Shown: positions 34,501 through 46,140 of the stretch, in pieces
How the letters are laid out: each line of letters begins with the position of its first letter
Numbering within the stretch: the stretch's first letter is position 1
From: Pisolithus tinctorius
Lineage: Eukaryota; Basidiomycota; Agaricomycetes; Boletales; Pisolithaceae
Assembly: GCA_024663395.1 (NCBI GenBank)
Contig: JANFAH010000053.1
Location: forward strand, 1-64,000
DNA: 64,000 nucleotides
Reading direction: 5' to 3'
The notes under the pieces: generated by a model
Told to the model about the DNA's origin: nothing
Database searches by the model: none
Seen by the model: only the letters and a program-made list of their open reading frames with translations
Program-made: the position numbers and the translations under genes

Positions 34501-35967
34501 CCAATACGAAGGGGCTTGAAGCGAGAAGGATCAATCCAAGCGACCGCTACTCAAAAAATCAAACTCACCTCGCGACTGTCCCGGGCATAGGCACCCAGTT
34601 CGGTCATGTCAAATGGCGGAGGGATAATGCTACTAGCCATGCTTTTCGGAGTGGTTGGGCGATGCCCGTTGGAATTCTCAGCACCGTCTGGAACACGCTC
34701 GCGTTGGCTGGCACGTCTTCTTAGACTGAATAGCCCATGGCCACTCGTGCCTGGACCCGTGTTGCTTGGCGGAGAAGTAGTTGTATCCGAAGGTGACTTC
34801 GGTGTTTTATCAAGAGACGGGGTGCGGTCTTTCCATGCTGCAATAATATTGCGAACTGACGTCAAGGGGAACGAGGGGACGTCTGCGGGCGGTGAAGAGA
34901 TGAGACTGTTGGGGTACGTTCGTCGTGTTTGATGCGGTCCTCGACGCTGTGAAGGTGTTCGAAAACGTGCTGGCAAAGTCACTGGGGCTCAACTGGGTGC
35001 TGCTGCGGGTAACGGTGGTAGCTCCTCTGGTGGGCGGCGCAAGCAACGACGACATAGACAACGATTCGGAAACGGCTGACGATGCTGACGATATGGTAGA
35101 ACCAGCCTTACTCTTTGCAGGCGAGGAGGGACGAGAACCATAGCCCGTGGAAGTACCGTAGCCAGTCGTGCTGCCCAAATGAGGAGTGGACTGGCCCATA
35201 GGGAAGAAAGGGCTACGAGAACGATAACCAGGCGCAGACGAGGTGCGAGTGTGGCCAAAGGAGGTGTCGGATGGCGAAGAAGCTCTGTCCTCGAAGAACG
35301 CAATGAGATCACCAGTCCTTCGACCAGGAACGCGGTCAGCCATGAAGTCGGTGCCAGAGCGAGTGTGCAAGTGTCCGGGCGAAGCGGTAGTGCTACGATG
35401 GGCGGAAAGCCTATGTCCTTCTGGAGCCCCACGCGCCCCATAAGACGTAGGACGCGAAGGAATATTTTCTGTACGCTCTGAAATGGTGCTCAGCCTAATT
35501 CCCTCGCGATTGTAGATCGAGTAGGTGTCCAAGCTGGTTGAATACGACGGTGTCGTTCCCGTGTAGGTTGGTCCGCTGCTAGAGGTGCCACGCGACCACT
35601 CCGTCAGCAAGTCCTCTGTGTTCTCGAATTCGCGGTCAATGACATTGAGGGCAGCCTCCACTTCGGCGGCATCTTCCATAGAGTCTTCTTCGATAAACGT
35701 ATCGCTAGATCCTCTGGGCGACAGGTTGACACGTCTCATGTAACGATCAGAAGTGGCACCTTCGCTATCAGAGGACGCAAGGGGGGTATCTACAGAGTGT
35801 AGTTTGAGTATGGAATCGTGTTAGATGTGCCCAAGACGCGTATTACCAGAGCTCGACTGAGAATAACGGGATGGAGACATGGGTGTTTGAGAAGTCGAAA
35901 AGGTAGAAAAAGTGGCGGTCCCATAAGTTGGGGAACGCGGGTCAGTGCTTGAGCCGTAACTTGTCAT
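25564..35967 (-). CDS. Giant PH-domain, Ser/Pro-rich, coiled-coil protein (possibly two adjacent genes)
   Basis: Read from an ATG at 35967 (MTSYGSSTDPRSPTYG), joined by a short intron to DTPLASSDSEGATSDRYM. A disordered Ser-rich part with RRTGDLIAFFEDRAS leads to a PH-like domain at about 34140-34500 (VHSGPPYKWQRCEALLYPHM, LLSWIAPGGGRGVVTLDLLN, ERVRWVSAIW), continued after an intron as EALDRSV. Then come Ser/Thr-rich stretches, 14-residue tandem repeats (32740-32993), a coiled coil at about 30800-31600 (IERILEQIRELDHFRSEE), long proline-rich exons (27720-29533) with an Arg/Tyr/Asp cluster, and a strong coiled coil at 26500-27300. The last exons give LMMMKAKYSPGGEFHGDW and a tail ending PRSPRSFR with a stop at 25564. 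The total would be roughly 3000 residues. The architecture suggests a membrane-linked scaffold, by inference. Frame breaks at about 34911, 33806, 32844 and 29655 sit in short homopolymers. A second gene could start at the ATG at 33158. Confidence 0.6.
28214..28258 (-). repeat. Five 9-bp units coding Pro-Thr-His repeats
   Basis: On the plus strand five tandem copies of the form (A/T)TGCGTGGG stand head to tail; the fourth has one change. On the coding (minus) strand they encode the PTHPTHPTHPTQP part of the giant PH-domain protein's proline-rich section. It is a young in-frame minisatellite and probably varies in length between strains. Confidence 0.75.
32740..32993 (-). repeat. Six 42-bp tandem repeats coding 14-residue units
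   Basis: Inside the giant PH-domain locus the coding strand carries consecutive units TDFYTADVCKTEAS (twice), TEFYTAEVCRSEVS, a TEFVTAEV unit, TEFVTAEICKSERS and TQFETASVCKTIPS. Aromatic (F, Y), Thr-Ala and Val/Ile-Cys positions repeat with period 14. The fourth unit is 41 nt instead of 42 because an A is missing at about 32844-32845 (plus strand); the repeat continues in the next frame, so the reading frame is better followed across that point. Each full unit has one Cys. Confidence 0.75.
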
Positions 35968-36167
35968 GTTTGTTTTCTAGATAATGAAAGACACGGTTAG
36001 TACATCTCAGAGAGCCAGCTGGCTGCGAGGCACACAAAGCAACTGCAATCGAGAAACTCAACCAAATCCAAGTTTAGGGTAGACTCGAGACGCGTGCCCG
36101 CGTCTGGTCACGTGCGACGTAGTCACTTGGATTATGTAAGTAGCCTTCCCTCCTCTGCAGGACTACC
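35968..36167. promoter_or_regulatory. Divergent promoter of the PH-domain gene and rbx1
   Basis: Only 200 bp separate the two start codons, which point away from each other. A perfect CACGTG E-box lies at 36109-36114, near the rbx1 side. The shared space suggests coupled transcription, but the two products have no known link. The annotated limits are simply the two start codons. Confidence 0.5.
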
Positions 36168-36770
<603 letters not shown>

Positions 36771-36970
36771 CCTGTCGTACACCCCAAGGTGTATCATTGT
36801 ACTATAAATCCCTGTGTAATGTAGCTTTCTTGCATATGGGCCGCTCTTTGTGCACATGTCCGATTTGCAAACGAACGGTACTAAACGGTATCGGTCATAG
36901 CGTCACCCTCCTAAGCAATGTCCTGTAGGTATTTAAAGTTGGCATGGTTGGTATTAAGCTACCAGAGGTG

Positions 36971-38114
36971 TCAATTCTGTGATATATCCCCTCCAGGTAA
37001 GATTCTTTTCAGCTCGTCTAAAAGTGTCTGCCCTTCAAGAGGTGTGACTGGCCAGCACTGCTGTCTGTAATCCTTGGGTAACACACTCCAGTTTGGTGAA
37101 GGCGTCGATCGTATGTGCGAGAAGTCCTGCACAGTCGATGCTGTGTTACCTGTTGGTATATAATGCTGATGATGATCTACTGATTCCTGTCAAAGTAGAG
37201 CCACAAACCTGCGGCTCCGGGTTTTGCATCAGGGTATCAGGGTATTCTGCAAATCGGATGTTTGAACAATGTTCGATGATCGGATTTGACACAGCAGGGT
37301 AAACGTCTGGTTGAGTTGAGGAATGCATGCGAAACTAAGCCATCCGTCGCCATTGAGCTTATCGCCAGAGTAAGAATAGCCTCTCTACCTGATGACAGCC
37401 GGCAACGAGCACACAATTTGACAGATTGTGAAGAAGGATGCTACCGCTTATGCGTGGCAAAAGAAGGACGCAGTCAGTGAGACGTTGTATGTGGATTGCC
37501 GATATATCCATGCTGTGGCCGTCCTTGGGTAACAAGTTCACGATACAAGTGGCAAGATCAGATAGGGTCAGCTCCCCTGACGTGGCCCGATGCTCGAAAT
37601 CTGCTGCAGTCAAATAACGGCAAGAGAGCGAAGACAGTGCCTTCACAGAACCAGTACAGGCGACACGTTCAGGGGTATGGTACAGCGTGTATGGCTGGGT
37701 CGTCCGTTTTCGCCTTCGCAGCCTTCTTTTTGAAAGAGAACTTTGGTACAGCGCAAGAAGCTCCCGCAGAACTTCCACAGCCATTTCGAGTGATTTGATG
37801 TGCTGAAGTTATTTGAGTGGCTCGGATCTAGGGAGCACCACGAAGGCGTACCATCTCGCATTGCCTGATCATAACTGGGTAGACCGCCAGTCGCCTCAAC
37901 TAGACTCTTTGCTAACCGTGATACGTCAACTGCAACAGCCTGAACCGCACCAGGGGTGGGGCTGCCATGCTTAAGGTCATCAAGACGCGAAGTGATATCT
38001 GTACACCAGCATTAGAATAGGAGGCTACAGCATATCTCCGTGAAGCGAACCCGCTGCCTTGGCGTGAAATTCGGTGTAAAAATCTTGTGAAAATGTCCAC
38101 TTGGATTCGGACAT
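36971..38114 (-). CDS. Tubulin-specific chaperone C (tubulin-folding cofactor C)
   Basis: Read from an ATG at 38114 (MSESKWTFSQDFYTEFHAKA), the N-terminal helical part continues LDDLKHGSPTPGAVQAVAVD and LVEATGGLPSYDQAMRD. A basic linker (VPKFSFKKKAAKAK) leads to the TBCC beta-helix domain: DLATCIVNLLPKD, ISAIHIQRLTDCVLLLPRI, GSILLHNLSNCVLVAGCHQ, an intron, then SNPIIEHCSNIRFAEYPD. The C-terminal part reads DFSHIRSTPSPNWSVLPKDY and ends LPGGDISQN at 36971. In this family the domain acts with cofactors D and E as a GTPase activator releasing native tubulin dimers. The usual catalytic Arg of the QxR motif is expected right after GCHQ, at the splice junction (HQFRMHSS). Two junctions near 38020 and 37680 do not keep phase and may hide single-base errors. 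It converges on rbx1 with 200 bp between stops. Confidence 0.85.
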
Positions 38115-38334
38115 GCCCTTCTCCGTCAAGTGGTTGGGTATCAGGGATCTTGGTCTAGGGTGGCGATGCTATAATCAGTATCTGACTTTGTACGTAAGTT
38201 CTCCACCGAATGACTTACCCCACAAAGGGCGAGGCTTGTTTTCAGTGCACAGCTTGCTTGCCATTATGTACACACAAGCCTGGTTTGCTTTATACTACGC
38301 CCTCCATACAAGGATACTCTCTTAACGCAGCACA

Positions 38335-38745
38335 ATGGACTCCTCAGCCGCCGCGGCCGACGGCGGTATCTGTGCATCCTGCTGTGAGTCATTTGGTCCC
38401 TGCTCTTCAGATAGATACCAGTGTCAATCTCATCGCAGGTTTAATATGCGTGTCTGCTCTTCAAACGTGGTGTAATCTTCGTATGTATACAGCAATCCTT
38501 CCTTCTGTGGAAGGTCCAAAGGATTGAAATGGGACGTAGATGCATTCGGTGCCGATTGCTGTGGTGGGCAGAGGGGATGCTGTGGCAACCTCTGTGCCTC
38601 GTGTTTCGATCACGATGACTTCGACGAACGCCTAAAACGAGATCAAGAACGTAGACAAGGTGATCAGCCTGTTAGCGCTCAGCCATCTCCTGCACAAGAA
38701 ATGTCTGTTCCGACCAAATCAGAAGCTACTGGCAAGCCGTCGTGA
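38335..38745 (+). CDS. Small Cys-rich protein, copy 1 of a tandem pair
   Basis: Three exons (38335-38383, 38439-38480, 38540-38745) with matching phases encode about 98 residues. The start MDSSAAAADGGICASC is followed by a short hydrophobic run, LICVSALQTWCN, then HAFGADCCGGQRGCCGNLCA, SCFDHDDFDERLKRDQ and a Pro/Ser/Glu tail ending SEATGKPS. Twelve Cys residues cluster in the first two thirds. The order (hydrophobic WCN segment, FG, paired Cys, FDxxxF acidic helix) matches the second copy at 39212. I do not know a named family; the doubled Cys may be lipid-modified or metal-binding. A peripheral membrane location is a guess from the short hydrophobic run. The start is about 220 bp from the divergent tubulin-cofactor start. 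Confidence 0.7.
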
Positions 38746-39211
38746 ACGGAGGAACGTGTAGGGGCTATTTCTCAATAGACAGATGGCTGGTCTTATGTGT
38801 TGTGGCAGAGACAAGGTTTGCATTCACTGAAGTGGATGGCTACTCCAAGGCGCTTGGCCCCAACACGGTATTAGTCCCTCTCTCATGTGTTTCACTTGAG
38901 CCTCCATCGCCATCTGGGTTTCTCTGTACGATAGGTTTATCCCACTGTGCTGCTCCTACTTGCTGTATTACTGTACCAAATTGGTGCAAACGAGTGCCCT
39001 ACCCCAACGTCAAACGCTGATGTGTTTGCTTGCGTGACTCGCCGACCACGTGGCTAGATTCGTTTACGAGAGTTCTAGCGCCACAAAGCAGCATGCAAGC
39101 TTTCCGGATCAACAGGACTTGTGTGCAGGACGAACGTGTCCACGGCTTCTGGAATTCGATCACCACAGCAGTCCTCAGTGGTACGTGTTCGATCAGTAAC
39201 CACCTCAAAAC

Positions 39212-39687
39212 ATGTCGGAAGCCGGACACTGTTTTGCCATGCTCTGTGGAGGTTGTTGTAAGGCTTCAATTTTATCATAGTTGGTCCCCTGTGCTAACCG
39301 TCTCTCAAACACTAGGCATGGTAATTGGCTCTGCTGCCACATCACTTCTTTCCTCGTTCGTTTTCACTGTTTTTTTTTTGGAGCTATACATTGACGCTAG
39401 GCATTGGTTCGCCATTGTGACCATCAGGCGAGTTTGGTGTGACAGAAAGCTGTTGCAGTAGCCATGGATGGTGTGGTTGCTGTTGCAAGGATGCGTTTGA
39501 TGAGGAGGAACATTTTGAGACACAGATGCAGAGGGAAATGGAGCGGACGAGGGACAAGTCGAAGTATAAACTGGTCATGCCAGTGGAGACTGAACCAGAG
39601 GCAACTGAAGGGATGATTCAAGGTCCCTCCACAGCCCGCCGTTCATATGAAGTGCCGTTAACTGCTGGAGATTCGGCTTGTCCGTGA
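39212..39687 (+). CDS. Small Cys-rich protein, copy 2 of a tandem pair
   Basis: The first exon (39212-39257) reads MSEAGHCFAMLCGGC and splices with the same phase as copy 1 to CMVIGSAATSLLSS, a hydrophobic run in the same position. The last exon holds EFGVTESCCSSHGWCGCCCK, then DAFDEEEHFETQMQREMERT, and ends TAGDSACP with a stop at 39685-39687. The FG, CC, GCC and FDEEEHF positions align with copy 1, so the two are diverged tandem duplicates. The joint between the middle and last exons (about 39360-39428) does not keep phase in any clean way; a single-base error or an unrecognised intron is likely. Function unknown. Confidence 0.6.
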
Positions 39688-42600
39688 GCGTCGTTATGCT
39701 TCGATTTGTCAAGATGCCATGCATTCCGCTTGGGTTCCCGATGTCATGTACCTAGGCAGTCTGCTATGCTGTATGCCTTTGTGTTCAGTTGATGGTTAAA
39801 AGCACTTTGGAGCTTAAAATCTCAGACGTGCGGAAGTGCTCGGGCCCACGGGTATAAGCCATGCGTCACTGATAAGACCTGAGCTTCGTTTGACTCGATT
39901 CCTTCGCGGCGCAATAGACTCCACGAGCCAGTTAAATCGTGAAACGGGTGAAGGTATAATATCATCGGACCTGGCAAGGCTTTGTCCCTCAACCAGGGTG
40001 ATTATTAGAACCCAGAGAAGCCCATGTCGCTCAGTTCGACAACCATCCCTCTGGACTAGCCAGAAATTGCCACTAAGCTGACCTTCTAGCGAGAAACTAG
40101 TGTTAGCTGCTGGTTAATAGTGCGGCGTTACTGTGAAATCTCTAACTACCTATGATCCCAAATGTTGATTTTTCAGAGACCAAAGAACATTGTGCGAACT
40201 GTTGGGTTCAACTTAGTTGGCATTTGTGTGAGTTGCGAATATTAATTGCTGTGTTCAGCATGAGCTGACTGTGACACACGCAACCAACGGGACGTCAGGA
40301 AGCCGAAGGCCACTTGGACATCCTGAGTAAATGAAGGTCTAACCCGTGTGAGAGGCGACTATTCTTCTCAGGAACTAGCATAACCTTCCCAGGTCCAAAA
40401 CATCACGGAAGCCAGGAAAAACCAGAGGCACTACCTGCGCAGCGGCGCGGAATTAGCCAGAGTTCCGCATGCTCTCGCAAGTTAGGTAAAGTCCAGGAAT
40501 ACATTCCGACCACCAACACTGGGAGCACTGGCTTTCCATCGGGGCCATCGTTTGCCCGACCGGCAAGGGAACGGCCCACGTATATGTTCCTTTTATCTGT
40601 GTTACTCGTCAACGTGTAATAAGGCCACGCAATCTTCTGGCAGTACTTAGTCCCTATACAATGCCCCTGAGAACGCGGATACAGTACTCGGGTACTGTAG
40701 ATAATGCCTGTTCCGCAGTCGCTAATCTCGTGCTAAGTTTCAATCCGGGCCTGCTGTACTGGTAAATCATAAAAATGTGTCGCAATGTAGAGAGTTCGCA
40801 CTAAAGCCGTACATGCCAAGCGCTCAGCTCTAGTTCCTGCGGCGCAGCGCTGACCGGTATATTCCTTGCAGCCCTGCCGAGCCGATTGGGCCGGAGACGG
40901 AGCTTGCTAAGTCAGATGTAGAGCAGTACCGTGGCAAGTACTCGGAGCTGCCTGCAGAGGTCAGCAGCATTTCAACCACAGTGACTAAGAAACAGAGTGG
41001 GACTGCGTCAGCATTACAATACACAGGCGCCTGTTAGGTCTGACCGATTATTCTTCACGGGCAGTGCCGTCGTCAATTATGTAATAGTCACCCACAGCCA
41101 CAATAATGTACAGCCAAGCTCACAGGGCTCGTTACGTAAGGGGTTAGGTTCCCATAGCTGAATCCAGTTGGGCTAGTAGGGGCTACTTTGCACACATGCG
41201 AACTCCTCGCTTCTTCCTTTCCTGGCACAAAATCTGAAAATGACTCTTGGGGACTTTTCGGGGTGAAATCAACGAATTCCGAGGTCCTAGACAAGGAAAA
41301 CACAATAGTCAATATTTAGCCACGCGTGTTTCAAGGAACCAGAAACTCGTGCACCTGACAGGAGCTGTAAGATGAATATCAGTGCAATCATCGCCCAACC
41401 ATTTTCAGTAAACTGAAGAAAACACAGTTCGATCACAATCTAGGGGTTGCATGTTGACAGGGGTGTTTACTGTAAGAATTAAGGTGAGTCATTTCAGTGT
41501 GCCGTCAGTGGTCAACCAGTCACTGCTCATCTTACGCTCTGCTACGAGATATGTTAATTACTCAGATTCTTTTCTAGACCAACCTTCCCGATTCATTGAC
41601 ACTGGAACTTACTACAGGCTGCCACTGTTTAGCGTTTAAATTCGCACTATGCTCACTTGGTAAAGTTTTCTTTTCAGGAACTGGTAGGCGTGTTGAGTCA
41701 TGCTCTGTTCATGCTGCCTACAGCCATGTCCCCTGTCAACCCATAATTTGACCGAACCAAACAGGTCGCAGTTTTTTTCGCGTAAGTAAGAACAGTGCCA
41801 TACGGCCAACTCATATTCTGGGGGATCTTTAGTGCTCGAAGGCACACGACCTGCCATCGCCCATTTCCACTTTCAGGTGCATTCGTCGGGGGCGTTCTGC
41901 AATTAATTATACCTGTTTAATAGGCCGCCACAGAGGACAACAGCTACAAGTCTTTGCCCGATCCACCCTCCAAACTTACGTGGTTAATCTGATTATTAAC
42001 CGATGTATTGGAACTCTGTTAAGTTACCGGGTTAATAGGGCCTGTGGCTCCCAAAAGAGGAGGATCGGCAAAATCTCTTCGCACCGACTCGGGCCATTGG
42101 CAAACCACTATACCATTTCCAGTGGGCGCTTGTGCCAATCCGCCGTCTGCTACACCACATGTAAGTGCTGGCATGCTGCTGACGCGTCAGAAGTCCCCTT
42201 AGTGGGCATCAAGCAATGACTCGACTTCGCATCCACGGTGGCGTCATCGGTGTTCCTATGACTAGGTTTGCATTATGAATCACACGCGCCCCTATTGGCA
42301 TGGTCACCGACGAGAGTTCCGACAGGACTTCAGTGACTCGTACCAGGCTGACGGCTGCAATTGATGCCAAATTTATACCTGTCCATTGTTGCACAATTCT
42401 GGGTTGCCAAGGCGCCCTACGCGTTATGGTGTACATTTGGAATTCAAACCGCTCATCTTTGATGAGTTGGCCTTCCTGTACTATCGATGCGCCGGGTGAA
42501 TTAGAAGCGAGACATGATCCCGATCCGGCCAGCGATATAACACGTTTACTAGGAGAGGCGCATCCTGACGATTCACATCACAGATCGGTATAGCTGCCGG

Positions 42601-43178
42601 AGTACGCGTCACGGTTCCCGAGGCGGGGGGATGGGAAACCGACGGAGGGCATCTAGTGATTTCGCCAACGCACATGAAACATCCGAACAGTCCTGAACGC
42701 GCACGCCACAAGTTTCGAATACATGTTGGCCGCCGTTTCATTCTGAGGCACGCTATCATATTTCGACTTCTCAATACACCACGTTAACCTCAAGTACGGA
42801 ATTGTCCTTACCAATGTTGCAAGCCCTAGGTGTTCTGAGGGCTGGCAAAAACAGCTCTGATGAAGCTTCGTGACGAGAACCAGATGTGAAATGCACGTTC
42901 TCGCCACACAAAACACACAACTGATTACAAGACTCCTATAATGCGTAGTTTTCATTTTGTAACAAAAGTGCTGGCGCCAAATACTAATAGCGAAGCAAGT
43001 ACATGAGGGTGAGGACGGTTGAGGTGCATACGAAAATACAGTGCAAAAAATAAGTAAAGGGTAATGTCCTGTGAAGCCCAAAGGGAATCCGTTGCGGAAT
43101 TACAGTTCTATTAGTGTAAACGTCTACCCCTGCAATTGCTAAAGGATACACAAGGTCCACCATCTCATATGAAACGTA
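39688..43178. other. Gene-poor region
   Basis: About 3.5 kb between the Cys-rich pair and Hsp20. Open frames are short and overlapping; the longest, 42653-43081 (-), has no motif. CpG content is normal, so this is not like the depleted island at 17-19 kb. No terminal repeats, tRNA or transposase were recognised. Confidence 0.45.
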
Positions 43179-43825
43179 TTAAGAAGATTCCGCGGCCTCA
43201 GCTACGGTACTGGTAGACCCACTGGTAGTGGCGTTCGGTGGGATTCGGGGCCACGACAAAACGAGCAACCCACTGTCCACAGCAGCAGATATGGTACTCA
43301 ACTGCAGATTTGTGATCAAAAGCTCTGCAAGAAGCATGAGTCAAAGCCACTCACCATCGTTCCCTGCGGAAGCTGAAGGACACGTTCATATTTGCCATAT
43401 TTGATTTCCTGAAGAGGATATTTGGCGTCTGGCCCCGGTGTATGGGATATTCTCCTCTTCCGTTCTCCTGATATACGAAGTGTACTGTTTGTGCCAACCT
43501 GAAGACTGATTTCCTCCGCATTTACTCCAGGCAGCTCTACCGTCGCCGTTATGCGGGACGAGGACGGATCGTCACATACTTCTACCCTAAGATCTGGGGT
43601 GAGCAGCAAGTCCAATAACAGAAAAGTGGATACATACCTCGGTCTGTACAGCACCTCGCCATCGCCCAACCGCCTGGCTTCAGACATTCTGGCCTGACGA
43701 AGGAGGAGCGCTACATATCTTCTAGCCAGGTTCCGGTCGAGAGCGCGAAAGCGTTCCTCCTGCGAATGTGATGTTGGTACGCGAGACAGCTTGTTAGCGA
43801 TGAGCGCAGTGGTTGAAACGGTCAT
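43179..43825 (-). CDS. Small heat shock protein, Hsp20/alpha-crystallin family
   Basis: Three exons on the minus strand from the ATG at 43825 (MTVSTTALIANKLSRVP). A 51-nt intron, invisible in frame because its length is a multiple of three, lies between LYRPR and VEVCDD; its donor GTATGT and acceptor CTTAG are clear. The alpha-crystallin domain reads SRITATVELPGVNAEEISLQ, VGTNSTLRISGERKRR, KYGKYERVLQLPQGTM, then after a 54-nt intron LSTISAAVDSGLLVLSWP. The tail is Ser/Thr-rich and ends EAAESS. The ELPGV and GLLVLSWP strands are family hallmarks; the C-terminal IxI motif is not obvious, though PRIPP may serve. The family forms oligomeric, ATP-independent chaperones in the cytosol. Regulation by heat is supported by the element at 44110-44134 and a TATA box. 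Confidence 0.88.
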
Positions 43826-43887
43826 AAAGAAGAGGAGTTGTTAGTGGAGTAATCTGCTTGTTTATTCTTCCTACAATTCACCACTCG

Positions 43888-43896
43888 CCTTTTATA
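43888..43896 (-). promoter_or_regulatory. TATA box of the Hsp20 gene
   Basis: TATAAAAGG on the minus strand, about 65 bp upstream of the Hsp20 ATG. Spacing and sequence fit a core promoter of a strongly inducible gene. Confidence 0.6.
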
Positions 43897-44109
43897 CGTA
43901 TCTGAGTGTGGGGTGGATGACTAATGTGTGGCTAGTCCGCTGTGGTCACTCCAACTCACCGAACCAGGCTGATCGGGATCTGAGCGGCTGTGCAGCACAG
44001 CAATGACTTGCGATCTGAAGTCGTAGGACCCTAGGCACTGTGAGCAGGTACACAGGAAGTACACCCCCTACTCTCCACGGCACCATACCCACAGCTTGTA
44101 CGAGGGACT

Positions 44110-44134
44110 GTTCGCGAACTTGCTGGAAACTTCA
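44110..44134. promoter_or_regulatory. Five-unit heat-shock element
   Basis: Five contiguous pentamers alternate as nTTCn and nGAAn: gTTCg, cGAAc, tTGCt, gGAAa, cTTCa. Only the third differs from consensus, by one base. This is the binding site of trimeric heat-shock factor, about 285 bp upstream of the Hsp20 start. It also lies in the 714-bp space shared with the divergent CstF-64 gene. Confidence 0.65.
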
Positions 44135-44539
44135 TGGGCGTTACTTTCGTTTGGATGCCATGGCGGCCGCCGTGGTCAAAATGCTGGTAGTCAAGTTTGT
44201 CGACGTTGTTTAGTAGTAGCTGCCAGACACTTGTACAGGCTTGAAAGCTTGATCAGTGAACTGAGTCACTGAAGTCGGCGACCACCGGACATGTTACCAA
44301 CGCTTTTGCTCACGCGAACGACGCGTGGCTGACAAATCCCGCTCGTTTGGTAATCACCACATCCAGACTGCAGCCTGGAAGCTTTGCGTCGGTCGACGTT
44401 GTCCGTAACAACGTTGACGCTGCAGTGCCATTCTAGCCAGCCCCGCCTAGACTCGAGTTAATCGTCGTATTCACGCCTGTGCCACCGAGATTAAGCCGAG
44501 ACCAAGACACAGTGTGCTGCAGACCTAGGCGCAGTCACG

Positions 44540-46140
44540 ATGAGCAAGGTCGTCTTTGGTGTGTCTACTCACTCATCACCGCCAAGCCTTTGGTTCACAG
44601 GTCTGGGTAGTCGGAAATGTTCCGTACCACATGGGGGAGGTACGCACCTCCTTGGTTTCTTGTCTCATTGGTGCCCACGTTCAACCAGGAGCAACTCATC
44701 GAGGTCTTCAAAACAGTGGGCCAGGTCGTTGGCTTCCGGTACAAACTCAATCCATCCAGGTGCTGACCGTTTTAGCTGACTGACATTTAGACTTGTATTC
44801 GACAGGGAAACAGGAAAGCCAAGGGGATACGGCTTTTGTGAATTTGCTGGTACTTTTAATTCATCCCGCTCGGCGCAACTCAGGTATTCTGACCATAATT
44901 TGCGTCACTATAATTTTCGAAAACCTCGGCCGTTATGTTACATGTATCACTCGTTGAAACTTCGTTGTGTGTGCGTATCCGATATTTCCAAGATCACGAG
45001 ACTGCCGCCTCTGCTGTGCGAAACCTCAATAACGTAGACGTCGGTGGCCGACCATTACGCATTGACCTGGCAGACTCCGATCCATTCCTAGAAGGGAAAA
45101 CGACAGTGCGTGGGGAGCTGATTGACGACCCCAGAGGACATTGGCGTGATCGCCGCGACCGAGACCGACCGGATCGTGAACGGGATAGGGAAAGAGACAG
45201 AGATCGTGAACGAGACCGAGATTACCCTAGGGACAGTCTGAAAGCTCAAGACCCCTCTGCTTTCTTGTCCACCCTCCCTCCAGGTGTTCCCATCACTCCT
45301 GGAATGAATGCTCTGGATTCGATCAGTCAAACCCTTGCTACGATGAATCCTACCCAATTAGTAGAAGTCCTAGCACAGATGAAGGTTGGCTGTCCCCTTG
45401 GGAATGTGGTACACTGCTTAACACGTTCTGCTTGCCACCGCTTTGTTCAGGCCTTTGTGATAACCCATCCGGAGCAAGCGCGATCCCTCTTGGTGGCGCA
45501 TCCACAAGTTGCATATGCACTATTCCAGGCATTGTTGTTACACAAGATCGTGGACCAGTCCGTTCTCCAGGTGAGCCCAGTTCGGTTTTCTTCTCCTTTT
45601 GTCCCTCTCCATTGATGCTGTCAATATTCGTCACCAGCGCATGCTGCAAGCAACTACATCAAGTAGTGGACCTACGGCGCAGACACAGCCTTCCCAGCTG
45701 TCCTACCAACCCCCCCCAATGCATGCACCTCAGCCTGTCATGCCTCCTGCAATGAGTGTTCCGCCGCCCACGGTGCCAAACATGTATCAGCAACCCCCCT
45801 CGCACCTTACTTCACAACACCCCTACTATCGGACACCGCCCCCCCCCAGCCTGCTACCCAATCTCAGGCTCCATCATCATCGCTGCCAGATCTGAATATC
45901 GATCCTGCACAAAGGGTCCGTTCTATTTAGTTTTCTTTGAATAACACTGATATAGCAGCAAACAGCAAATGCTGTTGCAAGTGCTGAGTTTAACCCAAGA
46001 ACAAATCAATGGTTTGCCCCCATCAGAACGAGATGCGATACAGGCATTAGTACGACAATCCCTTTCTTTCCCCGCTTTTCTGACTGACGTTGGTTACCAC
46101 TCCGCAGCGCAATCAGTTTATCGGAGGTATCACTTCCTGA
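44540..46140 (+). CDS. Cleavage stimulation factor 64-kDa subunit (CstF-64/Rna15)
   Basis: Start MSKVVF at 44540; the first intron restores VFVGNVPYHMGE (RNP2). Later exons give LIEVFKTVGQVVGFR, LVFDRETGKPRGYGFCEFA (RNP1) and DHETAASAVRNLNNVDVGGR, a complete RRM at the N-terminus. A run of Arg-Asp/Arg-Glu dipeptides follows (about 45145-45235). The hinge domain reads ISQTLATMNPTQLVEVLAQM and ITHPEQARSLLVAHPQVAYA. A Pro/Gln/Ser-rich linker leads to the C-terminal helical domain, LLQVLSLTQEQINGLPPSER, and after a last intron RNQFIGGITS with the stop at 46138-46140. The family binds the U/GU-rich element downstream of the poly(A) site and bridges CstF-77/Rna14 in the nucleus. The terminal intron was chosen because it yields the conserved DAIQALRNQF end. 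Confidence 0.92.

Noticed and set aside
37643..37790. Coil-like frame MAVEVLRELLALY in the tubulin cofactor C gene
   Set aside because: It looks helical, but the phase from the preceding exon (LPSYDQAMRD) leads into the other frame, which gives the basic VPKFSFKKKAAKAK linker expected before the TBCC domain.
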